This document shows positions 26,342 to 35,392 of a stretch of 35,580 bases of DNA, in pieces. The stretch covers positions 1 through 35,580 of the forward strand of contig JAJOJU010000029.1 in assembly GCA_021208265.1 (NCBI GenBank). Reading direction: 5' to 3'. How positions within the stretch are numbered: the first letter of the stretch is position 1; each line of letters starts with the position of its first letter. The notes beneath the pieces are model-generated. The model did not search any database, had not been told where the DNA came from, and worked only from the letters and a program-made list of their open reading frames with translations. Source of the stretch: Alphaproteobacteria bacterium. GTDB taxonomy: Bacteria > Pseudomonadota > Alphaproteobacteria > Micavibrionales > Micavibrionaceae. The position numbers and the translations under genes were made by a program.

Positions 26342-27235
26342 TTATACGATCATCAACGCCAAAAACAGCGCAAACAGGTAAAAAACGGAATAACCGAACA
26401 TGGCTTTAGCGTGCTTTAAATCGTCAGACGCCAGAACCCGGCAGGCGGTCAGCACAAAAAATCCGCTCAATACGGCGGCGCTGATGCCGTATGCCATGCC
26501 GGCATACCCTAAAAGCCAAGGCATTAACGTGACAGGCAGCAGGATAAGGGTATAGGCCAGCATCTGGATTTTCGTAGAGCGTGCGCCGGAGGTCACGGTC
26601 ATCATCGGGATGCCGGCACGTTTATAATCTTCATTGGCAAAGAGGGAGAGCGCCCAGAAATGCGGCGGTGTCCAGAGGAAGATAATCAGGAACATAAGGC
26701 ATGGCATCAGCGAAATATCGCCTGTGGCCATCGCCCAGCCGATCATGGGCGGAAAGGCCCCGGCAGCGCCGCCGATCACGATATTTTGCGGCGTTGAGCG
26801 CTTCAGCAGCACGGTATATATCAGCACGTAAAACAGATTCCCGGCCGCCAGCAGCGCCGCCGCCATCCAGTTCAACGCCAGCCCCATCACCATGACAGAG
26901 AGGATGGAACAGATAATGCCAAAGCCCAGCGCGTCATCCGCTTCGATTTTGTTCAAGGGCAGGGGGCGGTTCATCGTGCGTTTCATCACGGCATCGATAT
27001 CGCGGTCATACCACATATTAATGGCCCCGGCCGCGCCCGCGCCCAGCGCCAGATAGGCCATGCCGATAAACGCCAGAAAGGGGTGGATATTAGCGGCGCC
27101 CGGTGCAATCCAGAATCCGGCAAAGCCCGTGAACACCACGAGGCTCATCACCTTGGGCTTTAAAAGAGCGATATAATCGGCCACGCGGGCTTCATTTTTA
27201 TGTTCCGCCTGTGCAAGGGAAGCGCTGCTGGTCAT
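26342..27235 (-). CDS. ctaB: Protoheme IX farnesyltransferase (heme O synthase)
   Basis: CtaB attaches a farnesyl chain to protoheme to make heme O, the precursor of heme a for the oxidase. The 297-residue, nine-helix UbiA-family prenyltransferase has the catalytic Asp-rich loop NMWYDRDIDAVMKRTMNRPLP, KPKVMSLVVFTGFAGFW at the N-terminus, the KRSTPQNIVIGGAAGAFPPMIGW motif and the second Asp-like region ANEDYKRAGIPMMTV. The start at 27235 precedes the conserved SLAQAEHKNEARVADYIALLKPK; no better start is visible. It lies downstream of an unknown gene, which follows the coxA terminator, and starts the assembly part of the locus. Confidence 0.96.
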   Translation of the reverse strand: MTSSASLAQAEHKNEARVADYIALLKPKVMSLVVFTGFAGFWIAPGAANIHPFLAFIGMAYLALGAGAAGAINMWYDRDIDAVMKRTMNRPLPLNKIEADDALGFGIICSILSVMVMGLALNWMAAALLAAGNLFYVLIYTVLLKRSTPQNIVIGGAAGAFPPMIGWAMATGDISLMPCLMFLIIFLWTPPHFWALSLFANEDYKRAGIPMMTVTSGARSTKIQMLAYTLILLPVTLMPWLLGYAGMAYGISAAVLSGFFVLTACRVLASDDLKHAKAMFGYSVFYLFALFLALMIV

Positions 27236-27276
27236 GATATCTGTATAGAACCCGCTCGCAGGCAGGGCAAGAAAAA

Positions 27277-27840
27277 TCAGAGTAAAGCAAGAGCAAAGCC
27301 TATTCCGTCAATTTTAAGAATGGCATCGATTATTTCAGGCTCACTGTCATCTTTTTTGCTGCGAGGTCCCAAAAAGGGTGCAGGCTTTGCTTCCGGATTA
27401 TTGGATAGCAGGTTATCCAGCCATTCCAGCATCATGTCGCGTTGAGTATCAGACCAGTCCGGTGTTTCATTTTCTGCAATCATACTACGGGTTTGGCGTC
27501 CCAGATCCAACAGCTGTTCCGTTTGGCCAGCGCTAAAGTCAAAATCCTGATAATTCTCTATGACGTACTGGAGACGTTCGGCGGCGCGCTCAATATCGCC
27601 GTTATTCAGAAGCTTTTGAATGCGGGCCAATTCATGGGCTTCCTTATCCGGTGGTGCCAGATCAAGTGTTTCCAACCCTTCAGTTTCTGTGGAAGCAGCT
27701 GCTGATGAGCCGCGCTTGCTTTGCGTTGTCTCATCAAGCGGGTCAAATAAACGTCCCCGTGCTTGCTCAAATCCGCCGCTTATGTGACGGAATAACGAAT
27801 CCCCGGATGGGATATCATAAGCTTGCGCAGCTGAGATCAT
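27277..27840 (-). CDS. Unknown soluble protein inside the cox locus
   Basis: I do not recognise this 187-residue protein. It has no signal peptide or membrane helix. The N-terminal third is polar (GGFEQARGRLFDPLDETTQ). Residues 65-110 look helical (LARIQKLLNNGDIERAAERLQYVIENYQ, which resembles a helical repeat), residues 125-150 are acidic and the last 15 are hydrophobic. It lies between coxA and ctaB, where other alphaproteobacteria have no such gene as far as I know. It starts after the coxA terminator and before ctaB on the same strand, so it may be transcribed with the assembly genes. The 41-base gap to ctaB is short. Confidence 0.65.
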   Translation of the reverse strand: MISAAQAYDIPSGDSLFRHISGGFEQARGRLFDPLDETTQSKRGSSAAASTETEGLETLDLAPPDKEAHELARIQKLLNNGDIERAAERLQYVIENYQDFDFSAGQTEQLLDLGRQTRSMIAENETPDWSDTQRDMMLEWLDNLLSNNPEAKPAPFLGPRSKKDDSEPEIIDAILKIDGIGFALALL

Positions 27841-27871
27841 GCCAAAACGGTAGCATTTTTATTTATGGGAA

Positions 27872-27883
27872 TGCAAATTTGCA
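27872..27883. promoter_or_regulatory. TGCAAATTTGCA palindrome upstream of the ctaB unit
   Basis: This is a perfect 12-base palindrome between the coxA terminator and the gene starting at 27840. The half-site TGCAAAT is repeated twice upstream of coxB (30488-30504). It may be a binding site shared by the two cox transcripts. The evidence is only sequence similarity and position. Confidence 0.35.
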
Positions 27884-27886
27884 GAT

Positions 27887-27914
27887 AAAAAAATCCCCGC
27901 CGGAGCGGGGATTT
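27887..27914 (-). terminator. Rho-independent terminator after coxA
   Basis: On the minus strand, AAATCCCCGC (27914-27905) and GCGGGGATTT (27900-27891) form a strong GC-rich stem with a four-base loop. It runs into a T tract (27893-27887). It sits eight bases past the coxA stop, so the coxB-coxA transcript probably ends here or is thinned before the next genes. Confidence 0.85.
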
Positions 27915-27921
27915 CGAAGTA

Positions 27922-29586
<1,665 letters not shown>

Positions 29587-29593
29587 TCAGGTT

Positions 29594-30451
29594 TTATTGG
29601 TTGGCTTCAGCGGTTTCTGTCGCTGAAACTGTGATGGATTTAACAAAGCTTGTGGCGGCATCCAGATCAGTTGCGGCCAGTGCGGCCCATTCTTCGAATT
29701 GCTCAGGCGATACGGCGTGAACTTCAATCGGCATAAATGCGTGGTTTTTACCGCATAGCTCGGAACACTGACCGTAATAAACACCGGGCTTTGTAATGTG
29801 AACCCATGTTTCGTTCAGACGGCCCGGCACGCTGTCCTTTTTCACGCCAAAGGCAGGGATGGTCCAAGCGTGGAGAACATCAGCCGCTGTCGTTTGCAGA
29901 GAAATGTTTTTGCCCACGGGCAGCACAACCGGGTTGTCGGTGGAAAGATTACGAATCTGCCCGGCGCTGGCATCAATGTCGGCATCCGCCACCATGTTAG
30001 ACAGGAAGCTGATATCGCCGTTATCCGGGTATTCATAACCCCAATACCACTGGTAACCGGTGATTTTCAGGGTCATATCGGGGGATTCTGCACGGTCCGT
30101 ATAATACAGCAGCGGCAGGGACTGAATGGAAATCACGATCAGAATCACCACTGGTACGACCGTCCAGATAATCTCGATCAATACGTTATGTGACGTGCTG
30201 GAGGGGGTCGGATTAGCACGCTTGTTGTAACGTATCATAACCCAAAGCAGCAGAATCAGTACAAATACTGAAATCGCGCTGATGATCCAGATCATAAAGT
30301 CATGGAAATGGTGAATACGTTCCGCCGAGGTTGAGGCGGCGTCTTGCATATTTAAATACCCATCTATCGGGTAAGCCGCAAAAACCTGCGCTGAGGCAAG
30401 GGATAAGGCCAAAAAGGCGAAAGTGGTGGCGAGTGTCCGTAATGTTTTCAT
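29594..30451 (-). CDS. ctaC: Cytochrome c oxidase subunit II
   Basis: CtaC takes electrons from cytochrome c at its binuclear CuA site and passes them to subunit I. The 285-residue precursor has a signal peptide (FAFLALSLASAQVFA), two membrane helices and a periplasmic cupredoxin domain. The CuA motif YGQCSELCGKNHAFMPIEV is intact, with the aromatic WYWGYEYPDNG region before it. I chose ATG 30451, because it gives the signal peptide; a longer frame starting at 30634 lies mostly inside rsmE. It is 62 bases past the rsmE stop and 40 bases before coxA, so coxB-coxA form one unit. Confidence 0.97.
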   Translation of the reverse strand: MKTLRTLATTFAFLALSLASAQVFAAYPIDGYLNMQDAASTSAERIHHFHDFMIWIISAISVFVLILLLWVMIRYNKRANPTPSSTSHNVLIEIIWTVVPVVILIVISIQSLPLLYYTDRAESPDMTLKITGYQWYWGYEYPDNGDISFLSNMVADADIDASAGQIRNLSTDNPVVLPVGKNISLQTTAADVLHAWTIPAFGVKKDSVPGRLNETWVHITKPGVYYGQCSELCGKNHAFMPIEVHAVSPEQFEEWAALAATDLDAATSFVKSITVSATETAEANQ

Positions 30452-30487
30452 GGATAATGCTCTTATGATTTTTTCTTCTTTTATTCC

Positions 30488-30504
30488 ATTTGCAGATATT
30501 TGCA
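30488..30504. promoter_or_regulatory. Direct repeat of ATTTGCA upstream of coxB
   Basis: ATTTGCA occurs at 30488-30494 and again at 30498-30504 on the plus strand, with centres 10 bases apart, one helical turn. On the coxB strand this reads TGCAAAT twice. It lies about 40-50 bases before the coxB start. The same seven-base word forms the palindrome at 27872. A shared regulator is only a guess. Confidence 0.35.
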
Positions 30505-30513
30505 AGAAGCAGT

Positions 30514-31275
30514 TTAGCCGATTTTTGCGCCGCCGCCAGAACTTTTGCAGAAATATGCCGATGTTATACCTAGCGCATGCAGGGCGGCTGTTTCCGCCCG
30601 CAATATCGCTGGGCCAAGGGATATGGCATGGCATGCTTTGATACTCAAGGCTTTTTCAATTTCCTTAGGGCTAAAGCCACCCTCCGGGCCGATCAGCAGT
30701 GCTGGCGGCGCTGCTGGGGTTGTTTTATCAAGGAAATCCAGTAAATGGGGGGCATCATGACGTTCTGCGCAGAGCAGGATATCGGGCCCTTGCCAGCTGC
30801 CGAGAAGTTTTTCGAAGGGGTGAGCCGGGTGCAGAACGGGTTTTTCCAGCCGTTCACACTGTTCCAGTGCTTCAATCATTTGGGCTGCCAGCCGGTCTTC
30901 GTTGATTTTCCGGGCTTCGGTGCGCTCGGTAATAACCGGGTGCAGATCGGTGACTCCCAACTCCACTGCTTTTTCAATCAGGATATCCATGCGGTTCTTC
31001 TTGATGGGCGCGCAGATCAAATGAATGCGCGGAGGTGCCGATGGCTGAGGAATAATTTGTTCTTGAATCCGGACGATAGCTTCCTTTTTACCGATAGCTT
31101 CCAGCGAAGCGATAAATTCACCGTCACGGCCGTTAAACAGCCGCAGTTCATCCCCTTCCTTCTTGCGCAGGACATTCCGTAAGTAATGTGATTGGGGGGT
31201 GTTGAGAAGCGCGCTTCCACCGGTTTGCAGGGGATCATTTACGAATAGCCGCGGCAAAGTATGCAGATTGCTCAT
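30514..31275 (-). CDS. rsmE: 16S rRNA (uracil-1498-N3)-methyltransferase
   Basis: RsmE methylates U1498 in 16S rRNA with SAM. It is an SPOUT-fold enzyme with an N-terminal PUA-like RNA-binding domain (HYLRNVLRKKEGDELRLFNG) and a knotted catalytic domain. Signatures are CAPIKKNRMDILIEKAVELGVTDLHPV, the SAM-loop LIGPEGGFSPKEIEKA and the C-terminal SLGPAILRAETAALHALG. The 253-residue length is normal. The start at 31275 is well placed before PRLFV. It precedes the coxB-coxA unit on the same strand, but the 62-base gap suggests coxB has its own promoter. No frame problem is seen. Confidence 0.95.
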   Translation of the reverse strand: MSNLHTLPRLFVNDPLQTGGSALLNTPQSHYLRNVLRKKEGDELRLFNGRDGEFIASLEAIGKKEAIVRIQEQIIPQPSAPPRIHLICAPIKKNRMDILIEKAVELGVTDLHPVITERTEARKINEDRLAAQMIEALEQCERLEKPVLHPAHPFEKLLGSWQGPDILLCAERHDAPHLLDFLDKTTPAAPPALLIGPEGGFSPKEIEKALSIKACHAISLGPAILRAETAALHALGITSAYFCKSSGGGAKIG

Positions 31276-31287
31276 AGGGGCAGGGGC

Positions 31288-31797
31288 CTAGCTGTGCTTT
31301 TCAATGGCCACTTTAACAAGAGCCTTCAGCTCTTGCGCCGCCGGACCGCCATCATCGCGGATGTTATGGCGGAAGGCGGCGTTCATGGCATCAACATGCG
31401 CTTGTACGATGATACGCTGGGCATCACGGTCCAGCTTGGTTTCAATAATATAATCGCGCAAAGATTCGCCGAAATCCGACATCAGGGTATAGCCGCACAT
31501 GCCGGCGATATCCTTGATTTCATGGGCGAGTGTAAAAACTTCCTGCGCTAGTTTTTCGCGGGTGGATGAGGGACCAGCATCCGCCATTTCCTTCCATTTG
31601 GCGGAGAGCTTTTCCAGCACATGTTTGACCACCGTATCGCAATCTTTGCAGAAATCGGCGATCAGCTCATCCGCTTTTTCGATCATGCCGGGCTCCAGCG
31701 CGCCTTCATGGCTGCTGTTGGGATCACCCCCCGCCTTGGCTTTCAGGCGGTTGATGCGGTGGAAGAGTTCTACCTGGTCGTTATCAGAGCTGCTCAT
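31288..31797 (-). CDS. Hpt-like (histidine phosphotransfer) protein
   Basis: This 169-residue helical protein has a stretch AQEVFTLAHEIKDIAGMCGYTLMSDFGESL that resembles the phosphorylated helix of Hpt domains, with His92 as the likely phosphoryl acceptor. A short helical N-terminal part with two cysteines (C50 and C53) precedes it. There is no kinase domain. It overlaps the upstream response-regulator gene by 14 bases, so the two are coupled and probably exchange phosphate. The Hpt reading rests on the motif and the neighbour. The gene downstream is rsmE, 12 bases away. Confidence 0.75.
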   Translation of the reverse strand: MSSSDNDQVELFHRINRLKAKAGGDPNSSHEGALEPGMIEKADELIADFCKDCDTVVKHVLEKLSAKWKEMADAGPSSTREKLAQEVFTLAHEIKDIAGMCGYTLMSDFGESLRDYIIETKLDRDAQRIIVQAHVDAMNAAFRHNIRDDGGPAAQELKALVKVAIEKHS

Positions 31798-32398
31798 GGT
31801 TCACCTTTATCATCTCGGCTTGTATTTTACGGCGGTCAGGGCCCTTGAACGCCATATCCTGTCGGCGGCGGTCAGGGCCGAAGAAGTTCTCGGTTTTTAC
31901 AAAAGCACGCGGTTTGTCAATGATGGATAGAATGCGCCCTGCCAATGTGGCCCCGGATACCGGCTTGACCAGAGCTTCATTGGCACCGTTATCGCGCGCC
32001 GTTGCGATAACTTTTTGTGTCGTATAAGCGCTTAAAAGCAGAACGGGCAGGAATTTAATGTTATCGGCTTCGTGGCTTCTGATCCATTCCAACAGCTCAA
32101 CGCCGGAACCTTGCGGCATCAGCCAGTCCGTCAGTACGATATCGATACCCTTGATATCGCTTCCTTTTTTACGAGCCTGTGTGATGGTCAGGATGCCAAT
32201 CGCCTCATTCCCGCCCTCACATACCAGAACATCGCCAACCCCAAATGAGCGCAACATCGAAGCAATCAGCGTCTGCATGGACCGGGAATCTTCAACCAGA
32301 AGCACATTCAGGTTTTTAAGGTCGTACGTTGTGACGTCATCATCCTTATTGCGGAAGATGTTCGATGATTTACCTTTTTGATCAAGCGGGTGGGGCAT
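31784..32398 (-). CDS. Response regulator, receiver domain with GPDRR tail
   Basis: This is a 204-residue protein whose receiver domain covers about residues 28-158. The acidic pocket is Glu36-Asp37 (VLLVEDSR), the phospho-acceptor is Asp91 (VLTDWLMPQG), the signalling Ser is in LLLSAYT and the conserved Lys in LVKPVSG. A tail of about 35 residues carries the repeated motif GPDRR (FFGPDRRRQ and FKGPDRRK). I recall this kind of tail in other alphaproteobacterial single-domain regulators, but its role is unknown to me. No output domain follows, so it probably acts by protein contact. It is coupled to the Hpt gene downstream. A strong promoter lies just upstream. Confidence 0.9.
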   Translation of the reverse strand: MPHPLDQKGKSSNIFRNKDDDVTTYDLKNLNVLLVEDSRSMQTLIASMLRSFGVGDVLVCEGGNEAIGILTITQARKKGSDIKGIDIVLTDWLMPQGSGVELLEWIRSHEADNIKFLPVLLLSAYTTQKVIATARDNGANEALVKPVSGATLAGRILSIIDKPRAFVKTENFFGPDRRRQDMAFKGPDRRKIQAEMIKVNHEQL

Positions 32399-32400
32399 GA

Positions 32401-32429
32401 AAATAAAACCCTAAAGAAGAACAGGGTTT
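32401..32429 (-). terminator. Hairpin between the nucleosidase-like gene and the response regulator
   Basis: On the minus strand, AAACCCT (32429-32423) and AGGGTTT (32412-32406) form a seven-pair stem with a ten-base loop. A T-rich run follows. It could end the glycosyltransferase-MFS-nucleosidase transcript. It also overlaps the 5' leader and the AGGG ribosome binding site of the response regulator, so it might limit translation of that gene. Confidence 0.45.
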
Positions 32430-32430
32430 C

Positions 32431-32459
32431 ATTATAAGCACTATTTAAAGGCTTGTCAC
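32431..32459 (-). promoter_or_regulatory. Strong sigma-70-type promoter for the response regulator/Hpt unit
   Basis: On the minus strand, GTGACA (32459-32454, five of six matches to TTGACA) and a perfect TATAAT (32436-32431) are separated by exactly 17 bases. Transcription would start near 32424, inside the hairpin region, about 25 bases before the ATG at 32398. This is the best promoter match I saw. Confidence 0.75.
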
Positions 32460-32465
32460 CTCTGG

Positions 32466-33023
32466 CTATAGCGTGATTTTCGTTAAAGTGTCGCGCAAGG
32501 CTTCCGCCGTACGGTGGAGGGATTCATTCCAATCCCCCGCGCCGTCACCATCAGCGCCGTCCGATACGTATTTCAGGCACAGGAACGGGATTTTTTCGCG
32601 CTGGCAAATGAGGGCAAGGGCATAGGCCTCCATCTCCACCACGTCAAAACGCTCAGCCTGTTCGGATGTATCGAAATTATCGCCCGTGCCGCATACGCCT
32701 GTGGGGAGCGATTCTATCGTCTTGCCGTAGCTGATCTCGACCGGGTCGTCCGAAAACGGGGTTTGGTAAAGCGGGATACCAAGCGGCGTCACATCCATAT
32801 CGCGCTGGATAAAGCCCGTGCAGTTTACAATCGTGCCGCCCTTATGCTTGCGGCTGCCGGCTGTGCCCATATTAACGACCATGGAGGGCTTGCCCTTCTC
32901 GGCAATATGTTTCATCAGGCCATAAGCGGCATTCACCTTGCCGATGCCGGTGTGCAGAACATCATAATCCGGGAACACATCCTGACTTTCTTCCTTCATG
33001 GCAAATACGAGTAAGGGTTTCAT
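32466..33023 (-). CDS. MTA/SAH-nucleosidase-like phosphorylase
   Basis: This 185-residue protein has the fold and motifs of the nucleoside phosphorylase family, closest to 5'-methylthioadenosine/S-adenosylhomocysteine nucleosidase. Visible parts are VFAMKEES with Glu11 or Glu12 (the catalytic acid region), HTGIGKVNAAYGL, NMGTAGSRKHKGGTI, VVEMEAYALA with Glu130/Glu132 and the catalytic Asp in KYVSDGAD. It is about 45 residues shorter than the usual enzyme (about 230), mainly in the middle. The substrate is therefore uncertain. It lies three bases after the MFS gene and on the same strand, so it is probably part of that operon. Confidence 0.8.
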   Translation of the reverse strand: MKPLLVFAMKEESQDVFPDYDVLHTGIGKVNAAYGLMKHIAEKGKPSMVVNMGTAGSRKHKGGTIVNCTGFIQRDMDVTPLGIPLYQTPFSDDPVEISYGKTIESLPTGVCGTGDNFDTSEQAERFDVVEMEAYALALICQREKIPFLCLKYVSDGADGDGAGDWNESLHRTAEALRDTLTKITL

Positions 33024-33026
33024 ATC

Positions 33027-34298
33027 TTATAAATGTCCTTTCCTGAAAAAGAAGGCGGCAACGGCCAAACACGCCAGCGCAATGCCTGTAAAATAATGCA
33101 GCACGGAAAACCCTGCCGCCAACATAATGGTAGCGATAAGCGAAGATGAAAAAATAAGCAAGGCATCGATCATGGAATTAGCAGCCACCACGCGGGCTTT
33201 TTCATGTTCCTTCGCGCGGGCCTGCACCAGCGCCCGTAAGGGGATCACATATAGACCGCCCGCCAGCGCCAGAATGAAAAGATCAGCCAGTATCCGCCAG
33301 CCGGAAAAGGTGGCGATAAATTCGGGCAGGGTGATAAGGGTTTCACTTTCAGGATGTGCGGCCATGCATAAATCAATCCCCGCCAGCCCGGCGGACAGCA
33401 TGGCGAAGGGTACGAATTTTGTGCTGATCTCCCCCTTTAAAAGGCGGTGGTTTAACATGCCCCCTGCGGCGATGCCGAGCGAGAAAAGGATCATGAAAAG
33501 GCTGAGCACATTGGTATCAACACCCGCCTCAGCTTTGGCAAAATTGGGGAACTGCGCATGAAAACCGCTCGCCACAAAATAAAACCATGAAACGCCGAGT
33601 ATCGCCGGAAACACGCCCGGCTTTTGCGATCTGGCATATATAAAGGCATGACGGATGCTGCGCAGCGGATTCCATTTAATGGCATGATCGGGCGCAGGCG
33701 GCGGAGCGGGCGGGATTAAAAAGCTGGCGGCAAGGCCGCCTCCCGCCATCATCAAAAGAAGTATAGCCACATAAACGATGCCCCCTGCTAACGGGGCGAG
33801 AAGAGTTCCGGCAATCGTTCCCATCAGGATCGACAGGTAAGTGCCGCTGCCGACAAGCCCGTTTCCGGCAATCAATTCTTCTTCCTTTAAATGCTGCGGC
33901 AATATCGCGAATTTGGCAGGGCTGAAAAAAGCGGAATGCGTGCCGAGCGCCAGCAGCACGATGAAGGAAAGCGCCGTTGAATGGAATAACAGCGCAGGGA
34001 TAGCGAAAAGCACAATCCCCACCTCCGCTATTTTGACAGTGCGGATAATCGCGTTCTTGGAATATTTATCCGTTAAATCTCCTGCCAGCGGGCAGAACAG
34101 GATAAAGGGCAGGATAAACAGCGCCGCCGCAAAAGCCACAAGCGCTCCGGCATTCATGCTGCCCACATCCCACAATCCATAAGCAATCAGCACCACCACA
34201 GCGCTTTTCATCAGGTTATCGTTAAACGCCCCGCCGCATTGCACGAGGAAGAAGGGCCAGAAACGGCGTTCCTTAAAAAGCGCGAACTGGCTGTTCAT
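33027..34298 (-). CDS. MFS transporter, lysophospholipid (LplT)-like
   Basis: This is a 423-residue, twelve-helix major facilitator protein. The N-terminus FWPFFLVQCGGAFNDNLMKSAVVVLI and the cytoplasmic loop LAGDLTDKYSKNAIIR match LplT, which flips lysophospholipids inward in E. coli, where it sits beside the acyltransferase gene aas. No acyltransferase domain is fused or adjacent in this window, so the lysophospholipid role is inferred from the N-terminal similarity. The start overlaps the glycosyltransferase stop as ATGA. The next gene starts after three bases. Together they form a tight operon with the nucleosidase-like gene. Confidence 0.8.
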   Translation of the reverse strand: MNSQFALFKERRFWPFFLVQCGGAFNDNLMKSAVVVLIAYGLWDVGSMNAGALVAFAAALFILPFILFCPLAGDLTDKYSKNAIIRTVKIAEVGIVLFAIPALLFHSTALSFIVLLALGTHSAFFSPAKFAILPQHLKEEELIAGNGLVGSGTYLSILMGTIAGTLLAPLAGGIVYVAILLLMMAGGGLAASFLIPPAPPPAPDHAIKWNPLRSIRHAFIYARSQKPGVFPAILGVSWFYFVASGFHAQFPNFAKAEAGVDTNVLSLFMILFSLGIAAGGMLNHRLLKGEISTKFVPFAMLSAGLAGIDLCMAAHPESETLITLPEFIATFSGWRILADLFILALAGGLYVIPLRALVQARAKEHEKARVVAANSMIDALLIFSSSLIATIMLAAGFSVLHYFTGIALACLAVAAFFFRKGHL

Positions 34299-35392
34299 GA
34301 TAAAACGCCCTCATATATTTCCTCAAACCGCCGGGCGATTTCTGAGGCTTCATATTTTTTGCTTTCGGCAAGCGCGGCCTCCGTGATGCGTTCTTTCAAG
34401 GCGGCATCGTTTTGCAGGGTGATCACTTTATCAGCAAAGCTTTGTGCCTCATCCGGTGTGCACAAAAAGCCGGTTTTACCGTCCTCAATAATTTCAACAT
34501 GCCCGCCGCTTTTTGAGGCAATCACCGGCACGCCGAGCGCCATCGCCTCCACCAGCACGCGGCCAAAAGCTTCGTTTTCGGCCGGCGCAATGAGGATATC
34601 AAACCCGGCTAGGATCTTTTGCGGATCATTCACAAAGCCTGTAAAGGTGAGATCGTTTTCAAGATTATAGTGCTGCGCCAGGGTTTTTAGCCGCGCTTCA
34701 TAATCATCATAAAAGGCTCCCGCCATGATGAATTTAAACTGATCCGGCGCATGGTTTTTTAACAGCCGCGCGATCTCCAAAAACAGCTCCGGGCGTTTGC
34801 GTTTTTGCATGTTTGAAAGAAATCCGATTACCGCTTTATCGTTTTTTGCGCGTTTCGGGGGCGCAGCAATTTCCACCAGCGGCGGGATAATTGCTTGCCT
34901 GACAGTCTCCGGTAGCGGCGGTAAAGTGGATTGCGTGAAGCGGGAATTAGATACAACCGCGCTGGCATGGCGCAAAGCGATGCGTCTCTCGAGTGTCAGG
35001 CGCAATGGGTTGCGCTGCACATGCATATAGGGAATGCCCGCCAGCAGCGATGCATAAAACCATAAATATTGCGCCGGGCCGTTATCGCAGTGAACGAGAG
35101 CGATCTTTTTATCTTTCAGAAATGTCCGCGCTTTTAACAGCGCGCCGATAAAAACCGGCAGGCACAAAAGCAAAGCTTTTAAGGATCGCGGGACGTATAA
35201 ATCAGGCCGCACTTCGTAAGGCAGATCATGTTCTTGCAGCAAATCTTCCTGATGTTTTGAATGTTCGCTCAAGATAAAAAGCGGTTCGAATTTATCGCTC
35301 AGGTTTTTCGCAATCAGCGTGCTGGAGATATGGCTGCCGCCGACGCTATCGCCGCTGAAGGGAAATAAGATTGTTTGAGGGGCGGCGCTCAT
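34295..35392 (-). CDS. Glycosyltransferase family 4-type (GT-B fold)
   Basis: This is a 365-residue GT-B glycosyltransferase. The N-terminal domain starts TILFPFSGDSVGGSHISSTLIAKNL. The C-terminal domain has the donor-binding region AVIGFLSNMQKRKRPELFLEIARLL, FTGFVNDPQKILAGFDILIAPAENEAFGRVLVEAMALGVPVIAS and FLCTPDEAQSFADKV. The EAFGRVLVEAMA segment holds the conserved Glu pair of family 4. Donor and acceptor cannot be read, but such enzymes often build envelope sugars. I chose ATG 35392, because it starts just before the Rossmann segment and overlaps the upstream stop as ATGA; a longer frame starting at 35485 reads through the neighbour. Confidence 0.88.
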   Translation of the reverse strand: MSAAPQTILFPFSGDSVGGSHISSTLIAKNLSDKFEPLFILSEHSKHQEDLLQEHDLPYEVRPDLYVPRSLKALLLCLPVFIGALLKARTFLKDKKIALVHCDNGPAQYLWFYASLLAGIPYMHVQRNPLRLTLERRIALRHASAVVSNSRFTQSTLPPLPETVRQAIIPPLVEIAAPPKRAKNDKAVIGFLSNMQKRKRPELFLEIARLLKNHAPDQFKFIMAGAFYDDYEARLKTLAQHYNLENDLTFTGFVNDPQKILAGFDILIAPAENEAFGRVLVEAMALGVPVIASKSGGHVEIIEDGKTGFLCTPDEAQSFADKVITLQNDAALKERITEAALAESKKYEASEIARRFEEIYEGVLS

